Positions 34,379-43,407 of a stretch of 64,000 bases of DNA are shown here, one piece after another; the stretch's first letter is position 1; each line of letters starts with the position of its first letter. This DNA comes from DASUPK01 sp963736685 (GTDB lineage: Bacteria; Actinomycetota; Thermoleophilia; Solirubrobacterales; 70-9): the NCBI GenBank assembly GCA_963736685.1, contig CAVTPZ010000006.1, positions 1 to 64,000 on the forward strand, in the 5' to 3' direction. The position numbers were made by a program, and so were the translations under genes. The notes beneath the pieces are model-generated. The model was not told the origin of the DNA. It saw only the letters and a list, made by a program, of their open reading frames with translations, and did no database searches.

Positions 34379-35821
34379 CTCCCGCCGCAGGGCATCGGGC
34401 TCGATCACCGCATCCACCACCAGCTCCGATGCCAGGTGGAGGATGTCGATGTCCTCCGAGTACTCCTCGCGCTTCTCCTTGACGAAGCCCTCGCGCTCCT
34501 CCGGATCCTCGATCTCCTGGATCTGGTTGAAGAAGACTGCGTTGATGGCGGCCTCGGCACCCATCACCGCGATCTGCGCCTGAGGAAATGCGAGGCAAGC
34601 ATCGGGCTCGAACGCCGGACCGGCCATCGCGTACAGGCCCGCCCCGTAGGCCTTGCGAACGATCACCGAGAGTTTGGGGACGGTCGCCTCGGAGACCGCG
34701 CTGATCATCTTGGCCCCGTGGCGGATGATCCCCTGTCGTTCGACGTCCTTGCCGATCATGAAGCCCGGCACGTCCGCCAGGAAGAGCAGTGGGATATTGA
34801 ACGCGTTGCAGGTCATGATGAACCGCGCCGCCTTGTCGGCCGAGTCCACGAAGAGCACGCCGCCCTTCACCTTCGGCTGGTTGGCCACGATCCCGATCGC
34901 CCGGCCGTCGAGGCGCGCGTAGCCGACCACAACCTCCTTGGCCCAACGGGCATGCACCTCGAGGAACGAATCCGCATCGGTGATCGCCGCGATCAGGTCC
35001 CTGATGTCGAAGGGGTCCTTCTCGTTGGCCGGCACGATCTCCGAAACCGTCGGGCTCTCGACCGGCTCGGCCGGCGGTGCCGCCGGCGGCTCTTCACGCC
35101 AATTCGCGGGCATGTACGACAGATAGGTGCGAGCGAGGTCGATCGCCTCCTCGTCGGACTTGGTGAGGAAGTGCCCGCAGCCGGAGACGGAGGTATGCAT
35201 CCGGGCGCCCCCCATCTCCTCCAGCGTGACCTTCTCGCCGATCACCATCTCGGCCATGCGAGGGGAACCGAGGTACATCGAGGCGTTGCCGTCCCGCATG
35301 ATCACCACGTCGCAGAAGGCCGGGATGTAGGCGCCTCCGGCCGCGCTCGGGCCGAACAGCAAACAGATCTGCGGCACCTGCCCGGAAAGGCGAACCTGGT
35401 TGTGGAAGATGTGTCCGGCGCCGCGCCGCCCCGGGAACATCCGCACCTGGTCGGTGATGCGGGCGCCGGCGGAATCGACGAGGTAGATGATCGGCACCTG
35501 GTCGGTGAGGGCCCGCTCCTGGATCCGAAGGATCTTCTCGACCGTCTTCGGCCCCCACGAGCCGGCCTTGACCGCCGGGTCATTCGCCATCAGGGCGGCG
35601 GGCCGGCCGCCCACCATTCCCATCCCGGTGACCACACCGTCGGCGCCGAGCCCCTCCTGTTCCCAGTTCGCGAGCAGCCCGTCCTCGACGAGCGAGTCGC
35701 TGTCCAGCAGCCTCGCGACCCGGTCGCGAACGGGCAGCTTCTCCTGCTCCGCGACCTTCTTGCGGTGTCGCTCAGGGCCGCCTTCCAGTGCGGCGTCGAG
35801 TGCCGCCCTGACGTCGCTCAC
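34301..35821 (-). CDS. acyl-CoA carboxylase carboxyltransferase (beta) subunit
   Basis: This 506-residue carboxyltransferase belongs to the propionyl-/methylcrotonyl-/geranyl-CoA carboxylase group. Two crotonase-fold halves are visible. The N-terminal half has IYLVDSAGARITDQV, GPSAAGGAYIPAFCDVVIM and TKSDEEAIDLARTYLSYMP. The C-terminal half has FLADVPGFMIGKDVERQGI, KAYGAGLYAMAGPAFEPD and PQAQIAVMGAEAAINAVF. The GTG start at 35821 is 17 bp after the DivIVA gene stop; the longer frame is a shadow of that gene. No biotinylated alpha subunit is nearby, so it must share one encoded elsewhere. Confidence 0.92.
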   Translation of the reverse strand: MSDVRAALDAALEGGPERHRKKVAEQEKLPVRDRVARLLDSDSLVEDGLLANWEQEGLGADGVVTGMGMVGGRPAALMANDPAVKAGSWGPKTVEKILRIQERALTDQVPIIYLVDSAGARITDQVRMFPGRRGAGHIFHNQVRLSGQVPQICLLFGPSAAGGAYIPAFCDVVIMRDGNASMYLGSPRMAEMVIGEKVTLEEMGGARMHTSVSGCGHFLTKSDEEAIDLARTYLSYMPANWREEPPAAPPAEPVESPTVSEIVPANEKDPFDIRDLIAAITDADSFLEVHARWAKEVVVGYARLDGRAIGIVANQPKVKGGVLFVDSADKAARFIMTCNAFNIPLLFLADVPGFMIGKDVERQGIIRHGAKMISAVSEATVPKLSVIVRKAYGAGLYAMAGPAFEPDACLAFPQAQIAVMGAEAAINAVFFNQIQEIEDPEEREGFVKEKREEYSEDIDILHLASELVVDAVIEPDALRRELVQRFSLAASKDRRFADRRNPVTPA

Positions 35822-35837
35822 GACCGCCTCCGGTCGA

Positions 35838-36590
35838 TCAGGTCCGAGCCTCTTGCTCGGACTCCGCGTCGACGATCTGGGTCTCCTCGGTGGAGCCGCT
35901 CGGTTCCTCCTGGACGAGGTGCGTCTCGGAGTCGAGCTCCTCCTCGGGCTCGAGCTCTTCCTCGCGGTCATCGCGTGCAAGCGGGTCAAGCTCCTCGGGC
36001 CGCTCGAACGGATCAGGCCCAGGCCCCGGCTGGTGCTCGGACACCGCGCCGGTCAGCTTGGCGCTCAGGTCCTCGGTGTCGGCAAGGACCTCGTTGCGCC
36101 GCCTGACGAGGTCCGCGATCACCGCCTCGATGTCCTCACGGCGCTGGATTCCGTCCTCGACGATGCGCCGCGCCTCCGCCTGTGCCTCTGCGATCGCATT
36201 CCGAGCTTCCTCCTCGGCGGCCTGGCGCGTCTGCTGCGCGTACGCATCGGCCGAGGCGTGTGCCTCCGTCGCGTACCTGTCGGTCTCGCTGCGGGTTTCA
36301 GCAGCCTCAATGTTCGCCGTGTTCACCGTGCCGCGAGCTTCCTCCTCGGCCTCGGCTCGGATCTGCTGCGCGCTCTCCTCGGCCTGGGCGAGGATCGCGC
36401 CGGTCCTCTGACCGACTCGCTCAAGCTCCCGCTTGACGGTGTCTGACCGGGACTCGTCTCCGGCCCCGGTCTCGAGCCAGTCGGCGAGACGCGCCAGGAA
36501 CTTCTCGACCTCGTGCTTGTCGTACCCCCGTTTGGAGGACGGGAAGGTTGCGTTGCGAATCCGATCCAAGCTGGTCTGGTCGACTGGCAT
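35838..36590 (-). CDS. DivIVA-domain coiled-coil protein
   Basis: This 250-residue cytoplasmic protein has an N-terminal DivIVA lipid-binding motif (FPSSKRGYDKHEVEKFLARL, residues 16-35). A long alanine/glutamate-rich coiled coil follows to about residue 170, then an acidic, proline-containing tail. DivIVA/Wag31-like proteins organise polar growth or division. This one lacks the cell-wall gene cluster where wag31 normally lies, so it may be one of the paralogous DivIVA-domain proteins. It starts 24 bp after the hbd stop on the same strand. Confidence 0.88.
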   Translation of the reverse strand: MPVDQTSLDRIRNATFPSSKRGYDKHEVEKFLARLADWLETGAGDESRSDTVKRELERVGQRTGAILAQAEESAQQIRAEAEEEARGTVNTANIEAAETRSETDRYATEAHASADAYAQQTRQAAEEEARNAIAEAQAEARRIVEDGIQRREDIEAVIADLVRRRNEVLADTEDLSAKLTGAVSEHQPGPGPDPFERPEELDPLARDDREEELEPEEELDSETHLVQEEPSGSTEETQIVDAESEQEART

Positions 36591-36614
36591 GTCTCGCGTT
36601 CCTCCTTGAGCTGG

Positions 36615-37499
36615 CTAGTCCCCGGCGTCCACCGGGACGGGCTCATCGCCGGAGTAATCGTAGAACCCCTTGCCCGACTTGCGGCCGAAATCGCCCGCGT
36701 CGACCATCGTCTTGAGCGTGTCAGGCGCCGCGAAGCGCTCCTCGCCGTAAGCGTCGACCATCACGTCGGCGATCGCGACCAGCGTGTCCAGCCCGACGAA
36801 GTCCGCGAGCGTCAGCGGGCCCATCGGGTGGCTGGCCCCGGCCATCATCCCGGTGTCGATGTCGTGGATGGACCCGACGCCCTGCTCGTGGGCGCGAATC
36901 GCATCGAGCATGTAGGGCACCAGGAGCCGATTGACGATGAACCCGCGGTTGTCGCCGGCGGCGACCGTCGTCTTCCCGAGCGCCTCGCCGATCTCGAATC
37001 CGAGGGCAACGGCCTCGTCGGAGGACTTATCCGCGCGCACGACCTCGAGCAGCGGCATCACCTGGGGCGGATTGAAGAAATGGAGCCCGATCATTCGCTC
37101 CGGGCGCTTCGTGGCGTCCGCCTGAGTGGCGACGGAGAGAGACGACGTGTTGGTCGCGAGGTAGGCGTCGTCCTTGACGATCCCGTCGAGCTCGCCCCAC
37201 ATCTCGAGCTTGCGGTCGAGGTCCTCGGTGATCGCCTCGATCACCAGGTCGCAGTCGGCGAGGTCGGCGTAGTCGAGTGTCGGCACGATCCGGCCGCGCA
37301 CCGCGTCCGCCTCGGACTGCTCCATCCTGCCCTTCTCGACCGCCCGCGCAAGCTGCTTCTCGATCTTCGCCATCCCCTTGTCGAGCTGTGCCTGATCGAC
37401 CTCTCGCACAACCACGTCCCAGCCCTGCTGCGCGCAGATCTGTGAGATCCCATGTCCCATCAGGCCGCAGCCCAGGACGCCGACCTTGCTGATCGCCAT
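36615..37499 (-). CDS. 3-hydroxybutyryl-CoA dehydrogenase
   Basis: This 294-residue soluble 3-hydroxyacyl-CoA dehydrogenase interconverts acetoacetyl-CoA and 3-hydroxybutyryl-CoA. The NAD(H) motif VGVLGCGLMGHGISQICAQQ is at the N-terminus. The catalytic His lies in RMIGLHFFNPPQVMPLLEVV with the family Glu, and SHPMGPLTLADFVGLDTL closes the active site. The length is that of the stand-alone Hbd/FadB2 type. It is a natural partner of acetoacetyl-CoA synthetase (31258) and possibly of the crotonyl-CoA carboxylase/reductase (59596) in short-chain acyl-CoA flux. Confidence 0.94.
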   Translation of the reverse strand: MAISKVGVLGCGLMGHGISQICAQQGWDVVVREVDQAQLDKGMAKIEKQLARAVEKGRMEQSEADAVRGRIVPTLDYADLADCDLVIEAITEDLDRKLEMWGELDGIVKDDAYLATNTSSLSVATQADATKRPERMIGLHFFNPPQVMPLLEVVRADKSSDEAVALGFEIGEALGKTTVAAGDNRGFIVNRLLVPYMLDAIRAHEQGVGSIHDIDTGMMAGASHPMGPLTLADFVGLDTLVAIADVMVDAYGEERFAAPDTLKTMVDAGDFGRKSGKGFYDYSGDEPVPVDAGD

Positions 37500-37604
37500 A
37501 TGCGTTAGCTCCCTCTCTTCGAGTCTCGAATTGGCGGCGGAGGATACGCGGGCGCGTCAACCGGGGCATACCGGCGGCGCAACCACCTAAGGTGTCGCGG
37601 GTTT

Positions 37605-39122
37605 GTGAACGGAATGAGCTGGGGCAGATCACATCGGGCAGGCTTGGCTCTCGCTGCGCTCGCGGCGGCCCTCTTCGCCTGCGCTGCCACCGCCGGGCCC
37701 GGCCTTGCTGCCCCGGCGAAGTGCGACAAGGCGTGCGCGGCGCATCGGGAGAAGCTCGCGCAGCTGCGTCGTCAAAACGCCCTGCAGAAGCGGCCGAACG
37801 TCGTCGTGATCGACACGGACGACATGAACCAGACCGACATGTCCGTCATGCGCAACACGCTCAGCCTGCTGGCGGCCCATGGGACCACCTTCCGAAACAG
37901 CTACGTCTCCTATCCCCTCTGCTGCCCCTCACGGGCGAGTTTCCTCACCGGGCAGTATGCGCACAACCACCACGTGCTCACCGACCAGCGCTTCGGGGAC
38001 CTCGACAGCTCGAACACGCTCGCGGTCTGGCTGCGCAAGGCCAAGTACCGGACCGCGATGTTCGGCAAGTACCTGAACGGGTACGGCGTCGCCCCGTTCA
38101 GTCCGCGTGAGGTCCCGAAGGGCTGGACCCAGTGGAACGCGCTCACGGCGGGCACAGAGCAGCACCGCTACGGCTTCAAGCTCAACGAGAACGGCAAGGT
38201 CCACCACTACAGCCGCAAGCCCAGCAACTACATCGACTACGTCCTGGACTCCAAGGTGAACGCCCTGCTGAAGCAGTGGACGATCAGCCCCAAGCCGTTC
38301 TTCATCTACTACAACCCGAACAACCCGCATGGCGAGGCCGGCACGCCGATCGCCTCGACGCGCGACCCGGAGCCGGCGCCCCAGTACCTCGGAGTTTTCG
38401 GCGACATCACCGCCCCGCAGCCGCCCAACTTCGACGAGGCGGACGTCTCGGACAAGCCGCAGCAGATCCGGGACATCCCACAGCTCTCGGACGCACAGCT
38501 GGCCGACATCGACCGGCGCTACCGCGGCCGCCAGGAGAGCCTGCTCTCGGTGGACGACGAGGTGAAGCGGATCTTCGGGCTGGTCCGCAAGTTCGGCGAC
38601 AAGCGAAAGACGTTCTTCATCTTCACCTCCGACAACGGCCTCGAGATGGGCGCTCACCGCATCGAGTTCAAGAATTTCCTCTACGAGGAGGGGGAGCGGG
38701 TGCCCCTGGTGATCCGGGGTCCCGGTTTCCCGCAAGGCGTGGTGCGCGACCAGCTGGCCGAGAACATCGACCTGGCCCCGACGATCACGGCCCTGACCGG
38801 CGCAACGCCCGCCCGCGTGATGGACGGGATCCCCCTGCTGCCCCTCGCCCAGAACCCCAGCGCGGAGACGAACCGCTCCATCCTCTTCGAGAGCCCCGAC
38901 ATCGGCACCTACGGGGTCCGAAGGGGGCCCTGGAAGTACAACCTCTGGAGCAATGGGGACGAGGAGCTCTACAACCTCGACGACGATCCCTACGAGCTCG
39001 CCAACCTGCTCTACGACCCTCCGGGGCCGGCGGCCCCCTCGCCTGCAGACATCGCGCTGGCGGCCCAGCTCAAGACGAGGCTGCTGCAGCTCAAGACCTG
39101 CAACGGGGTTAGCTGTCAGTAG
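37605..39122 (+). CDS. secreted sulfatase (copy 2, intact)
   Basis: This 505-residue type I sulfatase has a signal peptide (about residues 10-36) and the metal Asp pair in DTDDMNQTD (72-73). YPLCCPSRASFLTGQ has Cys 106 as the likely formylglycine site. HNHHV, HGEAGT and FTSDNGLEMGAHRIEF are the remaining active-site segments. The architecture equals that of the broken copy at 25004. It needs the formylglycine-generating enzyme or an anaerobic maturase, neither of which is encoded here. The substrate could be a sulfated glycan or phenol ester. The start is GTG 37605 or ATG 37614. Confidence 0.92.
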   Translation: MNGMSWGRSHRAGLALAALAAALFACAATAGPGLAAPAKCDKACAAHREKLAQLRRQNALQKRPNVVVIDTDDMNQTDMSVMRNTLSLLAAHGTTFRNSYVSYPLCCPSRASFLTGQYAHNHHVLTDQRFGDLDSSNTLAVWLRKAKYRTAMFGKYLNGYGVAPFSPREVPKGWTQWNALTAGTEQHRYGFKLNENGKVHHYSRKPSNYIDYVLDSKVNALLKQWTISPKPFFIYYNPNNPHGEAGTPIASTRDPEPAPQYLGVFGDITAPQPPNFDEADVSDKPQQIRDIPQLSDAQLADIDRRYRGRQESLLSVDDEVKRIFGLVRKFGDKRKTFFIFTSDNGLEMGAHRIEFKNFLYEEGERVPLVIRGPGFPQGVVRDQLAENIDLAPTITALTGATPARVMDGIPLLPLAQNPSAETNRSILFESPDIGTYGVRRGPWKYNLWSNGDEELYNLDDDPYELANLLYDPPGPAAPSPADIALAAQLKTRLLQLKTCNGVSCQ

Positions 39123-39503
39123 CTACGCGGCCGAGGCTTCTTCGAGCTTCGCCTTCATCCCGTCGGCGAGCGCGTGCATGCCGCTCATCGGCCGGATGAA
39201 GACCTCCATCCGGCTGACCCGGCCCTCGCCGTCGAAGTGGAGGAAGTCGATGCCGTCCAGCTCCCGGTCGCCGACCCGAGCGCTGAAAGCGAGCGCAGCA
39301 GCGTCACCGGTCTCGACCTGGTCGGTGTAGCGGAAGTCCTCGAACACCTGGACCACCGCACCGAGCAGCATCGCGACCGCCTCCCGGCCCTCGTAGGGCT
39401 TGAAGACGACGGGGCTGCGGAAGACGACATCCTCCGCGAAGAGCTCGTCGATCGCGGAGAAGTCCTTCGATTCGGCCGCGGCGCGGAAACGATCGCTCTG
39501 CAT
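39123..39503 (-). CDS. SnoaL-like protein
   Basis: This protein of about 126 residues has an NTF2-like fold (ESKDFSAIDELFAEDVVFRS, FHFDGEGRVSRMEVFIRP). The conserved RxDGIDFLHF segment is typical of SnoaL-like ligand-binding or isomerase proteins. The start is taken at ATG 39503; the frame is open to 39554. Its stop lies directly beside the stop of the sulfatase gene (TAG then CTA). The role is unknown. The HMG-CoA lyase gene lies 51 bp upstream on the same strand. Confidence 0.75.
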   Translation of the reverse strand: MQSDRFRAAAESKDFSAIDELFAEDVVFRSPVVFKPYEGREAVAMLLGAVVQVFEDFRYTDQVETGDAAALAFSARVGDRELDGIDFLHFDGEGRVSRMEVFIRPMSGMHALADGMKAKLEEASAA

Positions 39504-39554
39504 GGCCACATTAAACGGGTTCCTCCTCGGCTTTGCCTCGGAGGACCCTCGCAT

Positions 39555-40475
39555 CTACCGGTGCCAGTCGATTGGGCCTGCCGTGAGCAGGTGGGCCCCG
39601 AGCGGCCGGCCCAGCACAGCCTGGGCCTCCGTCGACGCGGCGATCAGCCTGGCCAGGTCGACTCCGGTCTCGATCCCCATCTCCTCCAGCATCGAGACCA
39701 GGTCCTCCGTCGAGATGTTGCCGGTCGATCCGGGGGGAACGGGACAGCCGCCGAGCTCCCCGAAAGAGCTCTCGAAGGAGTCAATCCCCTGCTCGAGCGC
39801 GGCCAGCACGTTGGCAAGGCCCTGTCCCCTCGTGTTGTGGAAGTGGGCGGTCAGCTCCACCCCATCCAGTAGCTCGCGAGCCTGCGCGAAGAACTCTGCG
39901 ACCTGCCGAGGATTGGCCATCCCGGTCGTGTCGCCGAAGGCGATCTCCTCGCAGCCGAAGCTGCTCAGCCGCCCGGCGATCTCGAAGACCCGGTCGGCCG
40001 GTACCTCACCCTCGTAGGGGCAGCCGAAGCTGGTCGAGATCACGCCCTCGCAGCGCAGCCCGGCGTCATTCGCCCCCCCGATGGTTGCCTCCAGATCCGC
40101 CAGGGAATCGTCGATCGAGCTGTTGACGTTCTTGCGATTGTGGGTCTCCGAGGCGGAGAGGAAGAAGTTCGCCTCCTGGAAGCGGTCGCGGAGCTTCAGC
40201 GCGTTCTCGAGGCCCTTGCTGTTCGGAATCAGCACCGAGTACGCAACGTCGTCGCGCGGCTCGAAGCGGGTCAGCACCTCGGCGCCGTCGGCGAGCTGCG
40301 GAATCACATCCGGCCGGACGAAGGAGGTCACCTCGATCCGCTTGAGGCCCGACTCGCCGAGCAGCCCGATCAGGCGCACCTTCTCCTCGGTCGGGATCAC
40401 CTCTGGCTCGTTCTGGAACCCATCGCGGGGCCCGACCTCACGGATGCGGACGCGGTTGGGAAGCTCCTCGTGCAT
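39555..40475 (-). CDS. mvaB: hydroxymethylglutaryl-CoA lyase
   Basis: This 306-residue TIM-barrel enzyme of the DRE-TIM family cleaves 3-hydroxy-3-methylglutaryl-CoA into acetoacetate and acetyl-CoA, the last step of leucine degradation. Signatures are REVGPRDGFQNEP at the N-terminus, IEVTSFVRPDVIPQ, the metal-binding HFHNTRGQGLAN and the catalytic-Cys segment ELGGCPVPPGSTGN. The acetoacetate formed could be activated by the acetoacetyl-CoA synthetase encoded at 31258. ATG 40475 is preferred over GTG 40478. Confidence 0.92.
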   Translation of the reverse strand: MHEELPNRVRIREVGPRDGFQNEPEVIPTEEKVRLIGLLGESGLKRIEVTSFVRPDVIPQLADGAEVLTRFEPRDDVAYSVLIPNSKGLENALKLRDRFQEANFFLSASETHNRKNVNSSIDDSLADLEATIGGANDAGLRCEGVISTSFGCPYEGEVPADRVFEIAGRLSSFGCEEIAFGDTTGMANPRQVAEFFAQARELLDGVELTAHFHNTRGQGLANVLAALEQGIDSFESSFGELGGCPVPPGSTGNISTEDLVSMLEEMGIETGVDLARLIAASTEAQAVLGRPLGAHLLTAGPIDWHR

Positions 40476-40542
40476 CACCTCAGCCTAGTTGGCGAGTTGT
40501 TCCGGATATGCCGGAAGAAGGCGCCAAATGACCCGCTTGGCC

Positions 40543-40914
40543 CTACTCGCCGGTGACCGACCCGACCTGGATCACGCGCCGCTCGTGTGTGCCCACGCCG
40601 ATCGTGCGGTCGCCCTCCCTGACCTCCACGTCGAAGCGGAGCTTGCGGCCGTCGACGATCTCGTTCAGCTTCGAGTGGACGACGCAGGTCGAGCCCTCGG
40701 CCGCGGCGGCAACGTGCTTGATGCAGACCTCGAAGCCGACCGTCGCGCTGCCGTCCTCGAGATGCTCGTACGCGAGGCCGGCGCAGCAGGCCTCCATCAT
40801 CCCGATCATGCCCGGCGTCGAGAGGACGCTGGCACCGATCGTTCCCCCGACGTCGGTGATCAGCCGATCCTCGACGACGAAGTCCATGTCGCGCTCCACC
40901 CCTGGCTTCAGCAA
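40543..40914 (-). CDS. FlK-like acyl-CoA thioesterase (hot-dog fold)
   Basis: This hot-dog thioesterase has about 123 residues and resembles the fluoroacetyl-CoA thioesterase family: LSTPGMIGMMEACCAGLAYE contains the helix Glu, and IKHVAAAAEGS and GVGTHERRVIQV follow. Fluoroacetate use is not implied, because the family is broad. The best start is TTG 40914, behind ggaggcggag. A longer TTG start at 40965 would overlap the SDR gene. It follows the SDR on the same strand. Confidence 0.78.
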   Translation of the reverse strand: MLKPGVERDMDFVVEDRLITDVGGTIGASVLSTPGMIGMMEACCAGLAYEHLEDGSATVGFEVCIKHVAAAAEGSTCVVHSKLNEIVDGRKLRFDVEVREGDRTIGVGTHERRVIQVGSVTGE

Positions 40915-40957
40915 CGCTCCGCCTCCTCCGCTTCGCGTCCGGTGGCTACGCGAATCA

Positions 40958-41698
40958 TCAGCCAACCATCCCCATGCCGCCGGAGGCGCCGATGCACTCT
41001 CCGGTGACGTAGGAGGAGTCGTCGGATGCGAGAAAGGCCGCCACGGCAGCGACCTCCTCGGGCTGACCGAGTCGCTTCAGCTGGGTGCCAGCCTTCATCG
41101 TCTCGATGATCTTCTCGCCGATCTCGCCGAACTCCTTGGCCTGCATGAGCAGCGGGGTCTCGATCGGACCGGGCGCGATCGCGTTGGCCGTGATCCCGAA
41201 ACGCGCCCCCTCGCGCGCCATCACCTTCGTGAAGCCGATCACCCCCGCCTTCGCGGCCGAGTACACGGCCGACCCCTTCGAGCCGACCCGCCCCGCCTCC
41301 GAGGCGATGCTGACGATCCGTCCGTAGCCGGCCTCCTGCATGCCCGGAAGCGCCGCGTAGGTGCAGTTGAGCACGCCACGCAGGTTGACCCCGATCACCT
41401 TGTCCCACTGTTCCGGAGTGGTCTGGGTGAAGAAGCCGAACTCATCGGTCCCGGCGTTGTTGACCAGGATGTCGATCGGCGCTCCGGCGCTGTCCACCGC
41501 CGCCTGGGCCGAACCGAGATCGGTGACGTCGAGCTCGATGGGAAGGCCCGAGATCTCACCCGCCACCTTCGTCGCGTCCTCGAGGTTGAGATCCCCGATC
41601 GTCACGTCGGCCCCCTCGGCGGCGAGCCGCCGCGCGATCGCCGCGCCGATGCCGCTTGCGCCGCCGGTGACGAGCGCCTTCTTCCCCTCGAGCCTCAT
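40958..41698 (-). CDS. SDR-family oxidoreductase (FabG-like)
   Basis: This 246-residue classical short-chain dehydrogenase has the cofactor motif ALVTGGASGIGAAIARRL, NNAG in ILVNNAGTDE, the catalytic Ser in IVSIASEAG and YxxxK in VYSAAKAGV. ATG 41698 is the start; the longer frame is unlikely. The close placement with the thioesterase and HMG-CoA lyase suggests acyl-CoA work, for example as a 3-hydroxyacyl-CoA dehydrogenase. It is divergent from the F420 operon, with 44 bp between start codons that must hold both promoters. Confidence 0.9.
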   Translation of the reverse strand: MRLEGKKALVTGGASGIGAAIARRLAAEGADVTIGDLNLEDATKVAGEISGLPIELDVTDLGSAQAAVDSAGAPIDILVNNAGTDEFGFFTQTTPEQWDKVIGVNLRGVLNCTYAALPGMQEAGYGRIVSIASEAGRVGSKGSAVYSAAKAGVIGFTKVMAREGARFGITANAIAPGPIETPLLMQAKEFGEIGEKIIETMKAGTQLKRLGQPEEVAAVAAFLASDDSSYVTGECIGASGGMGMVG

Positions 41699-41742
41699 AC
41701 CGCCAGGCAGCCTATTCGGGGCGAGGTGTAGCTTGCTCGCCG

Positions 41743-42426
41743 GTGGCTGAGCCAATCCCGATCATCGGTGGAACCGGAGCGCTGGGCTACGGCCTGGCCG
41801 TCCGCCTGGCCCGCGCGGGCCAGGAGATCGTGATCGGGTCCCGCAAGCTCGATCGAGCCGAGGAGGCCGCAGCGAAGCTGAGCGAGGCCGTGCCCGGAGC
41901 GGCGATCGAGGGGCTCGAGAACGGAGCGGCGGCGAAGCGCGGGCCGATCGTCTTCCTGACCGTTCCCTTCCGCGCGCAGTCCGAGACGCTGACCAACCTG
42001 AAGGAGCACCTGAGCGCCGGCCAGCTGCTGGTCGATTGCACGGTCCCCCTGGCCGCCGCCATCTCCGGCAAGGCGACCCGGACCCTCGGCGTCTGGCAGG
42101 GATCGGCGGCCCAGCAGGCGCAGGAGATGGCGCCGGACGGGGTCACGGTCGTCTCGGCTCTGCACACCGTGAGCGCCCCGCGCTTGGTCGCCGATGACGA
42201 GCTCGACGAGGACGTGCTGATCTGCGCCGACCGAAAGGCCGACAAGGCACGGGTCGCCGAGGTGATCGAGCTGATCGACGGACTGCGTGCGGTCAATGCG
42301 GGCCCGCTCGACCAAGCCAAGATCGTCGAGCCTCTGACCGCTCTGCTGATCGGCATGAACGTCCGGTACAAGACTCACGCCGGGATCAAGATCACCGGCC
42401 TGCCGGAGAAAAGTCACTGGAAGTGA
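41743..42426 (+). CDS. fno: NADPH-dependent F420 reductase
   Basis: This 227-residue protein of the F420H2:NADP+ oxidoreductase family moves hydride between F420 and NADP(H). The nucleotide motif IPIIGGTGALGYGLAVRLA has the extra spacing typical of Fno, and IVIGSRKLDRAEEAA provides the NADP-phosphate side. Later segments IVFLTVPFRAQSETL and NAGPLDQAKIVEPLTALLIG match the family. It is the first gene of the fno-cofD-cofC-cofE run, with a GTG start. Its stop overlaps the cofD start by 4 nt. Confidence 0.93.
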   Translation: MAEPIPIIGGTGALGYGLAVRLARAGQEIVIGSRKLDRAEEAAAKLSEAVPGAAIEGLENGAAAKRGPIVFLTVPFRAQSETLTNLKEHLSAGQLLVDCTVPLAAAISGKATRTLGVWQGSAAQQAQEMAPDGVTVVSALHTVSAPRLVADDELDEDVLICADRKADKARVAEVIELIDGLRAVNAGPLDQAKIVEPLTALLIGMNVRYKTHAGIKITGLPEKSHWK

Positions 42427-43355
42427 AGCGAGCAGTCGTGCTCGCCGGCGGGACCGGAGGCGCCAAGCTCGCGGCCGGCCTTCAGGACGTGCTCGGGCCG
42501 GGCCTCTCCGTCGTGGCCAACACCGGTGACGACATCGAGATCGCCGGAGTGGACGTCTCCCCCGACCCCGACCTGGTCACCTACTGGCTGAGCGGCGAGA
42601 TCGATGAGGAGCGCGGCTGGGGGATCAAGGGCGACAGCTTCACCGTCTTCGACCGGCTGGTCCAGATCGGAACCCCCGACTGGTTCCGGTTGTCCGACCG
42701 TGATCTCGCCACCTGCCTCTACCGCAAGGAGTTCATCGCCGAGGGCGGCCGTCGGACCGATGCGCAGGCCCAGATCGCCCGAGCCCTGGGCGTCCGAGCC
42801 GCCGTCCTGCCGATGTCCGAGGAGCGGGTCCACACCCGCGTCAGGACCGCCGACGGCTGGAGGGACCTCCAGCAGTACCTGGTCGCCGAGCACGCTCAGG
42901 CGCCGGTCGAGGGGGTGGAGATCGAGGGACTCGCGGCGGCCACCCCCACACCGGAGGTGCTCGCCGCAATCGGGGATGCCGAGGCGATCGTTGTCGGGCC
43001 GTCGAACCCGGTGATCTCGATCGGGCCGATCGTCTCCATGCCCGCCGTCCGCGAGGCGATTTCGGCCTCGGCCGCACCCGTCATCGCCGTCAGTCCCTAC
43101 GTCGCGGGCCAGGTGGTCAAGGGGCCTACGGACCTGTTCATGAGAGCGATCGGGCGCCCGTCGACCGCCGCCGGGGCCGCATCTCTCTACCAGGGGCTTC
43201 TCGACGGGATGATCTGCGACCCCGAGGACCCGGATCCGCCCCCGGAGGGGATCCGCGTCATGAGCTCTCCCACGTTGATGGAGGGCCGCGCGGGCAGGCG
43301 CGAGTTGGCCGAGCGGACCCTCGAGTTCGCCTCGATGCTCGGCGCGCAGGCGTAG
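42423..43355 (+). CDS. cofD: 2-phospho-L-lactate transferase (CofD/FbiA)
   Basis: This 310-residue enzyme transfers the phospholactyl or phosphoenolpyruvyl group to FO, making F420-0. Signatures are VVLAGGTGGAKLAAGLQ, VANTGDDIEIAGVDVSPDPD, LVTYWLSG and VVGPSNPVISIGPI. GTG 42423 overlaps the fno stop (GTGA), so the two are translationally coupled. Confidence 0.95.
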   Translation: MKRAVVLAGGTGGAKLAAGLQDVLGPGLSVVANTGDDIEIAGVDVSPDPDLVTYWLSGEIDEERGWGIKGDSFTVFDRLVQIGTPDWFRLSDRDLATCLYRKEFIAEGGRRTDAQAQIARALGVRAAVLPMSEERVHTRVRTADGWRDLQQYLVAEHAQAPVEGVEIEGLAAATPTPEVLAAIGDAEAIVVGPSNPVISIGPIVSMPAVREAISASAAPVIAVSPYVAGQVVKGPTDLFMRAIGRPSTAAGAASLYQGLLDGMICDPEDPDPPPEGIRVMSSPTLMEGRAGRRELAERTLEFASMLGAQA

Positions 43356-43407
43356 ATCGGGCGAGAAGCGGGTATCAACCGCTCCTCACGCGGTAGCCTG
43401 ATTCACC

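Noticed and set aside
34436..36106. 556-codon plus-strand frame across the carboxylase and DivIVA genes
   Set aside because: It crosses two convincing minus-strand genes and has the compositional bias of antisense translation.
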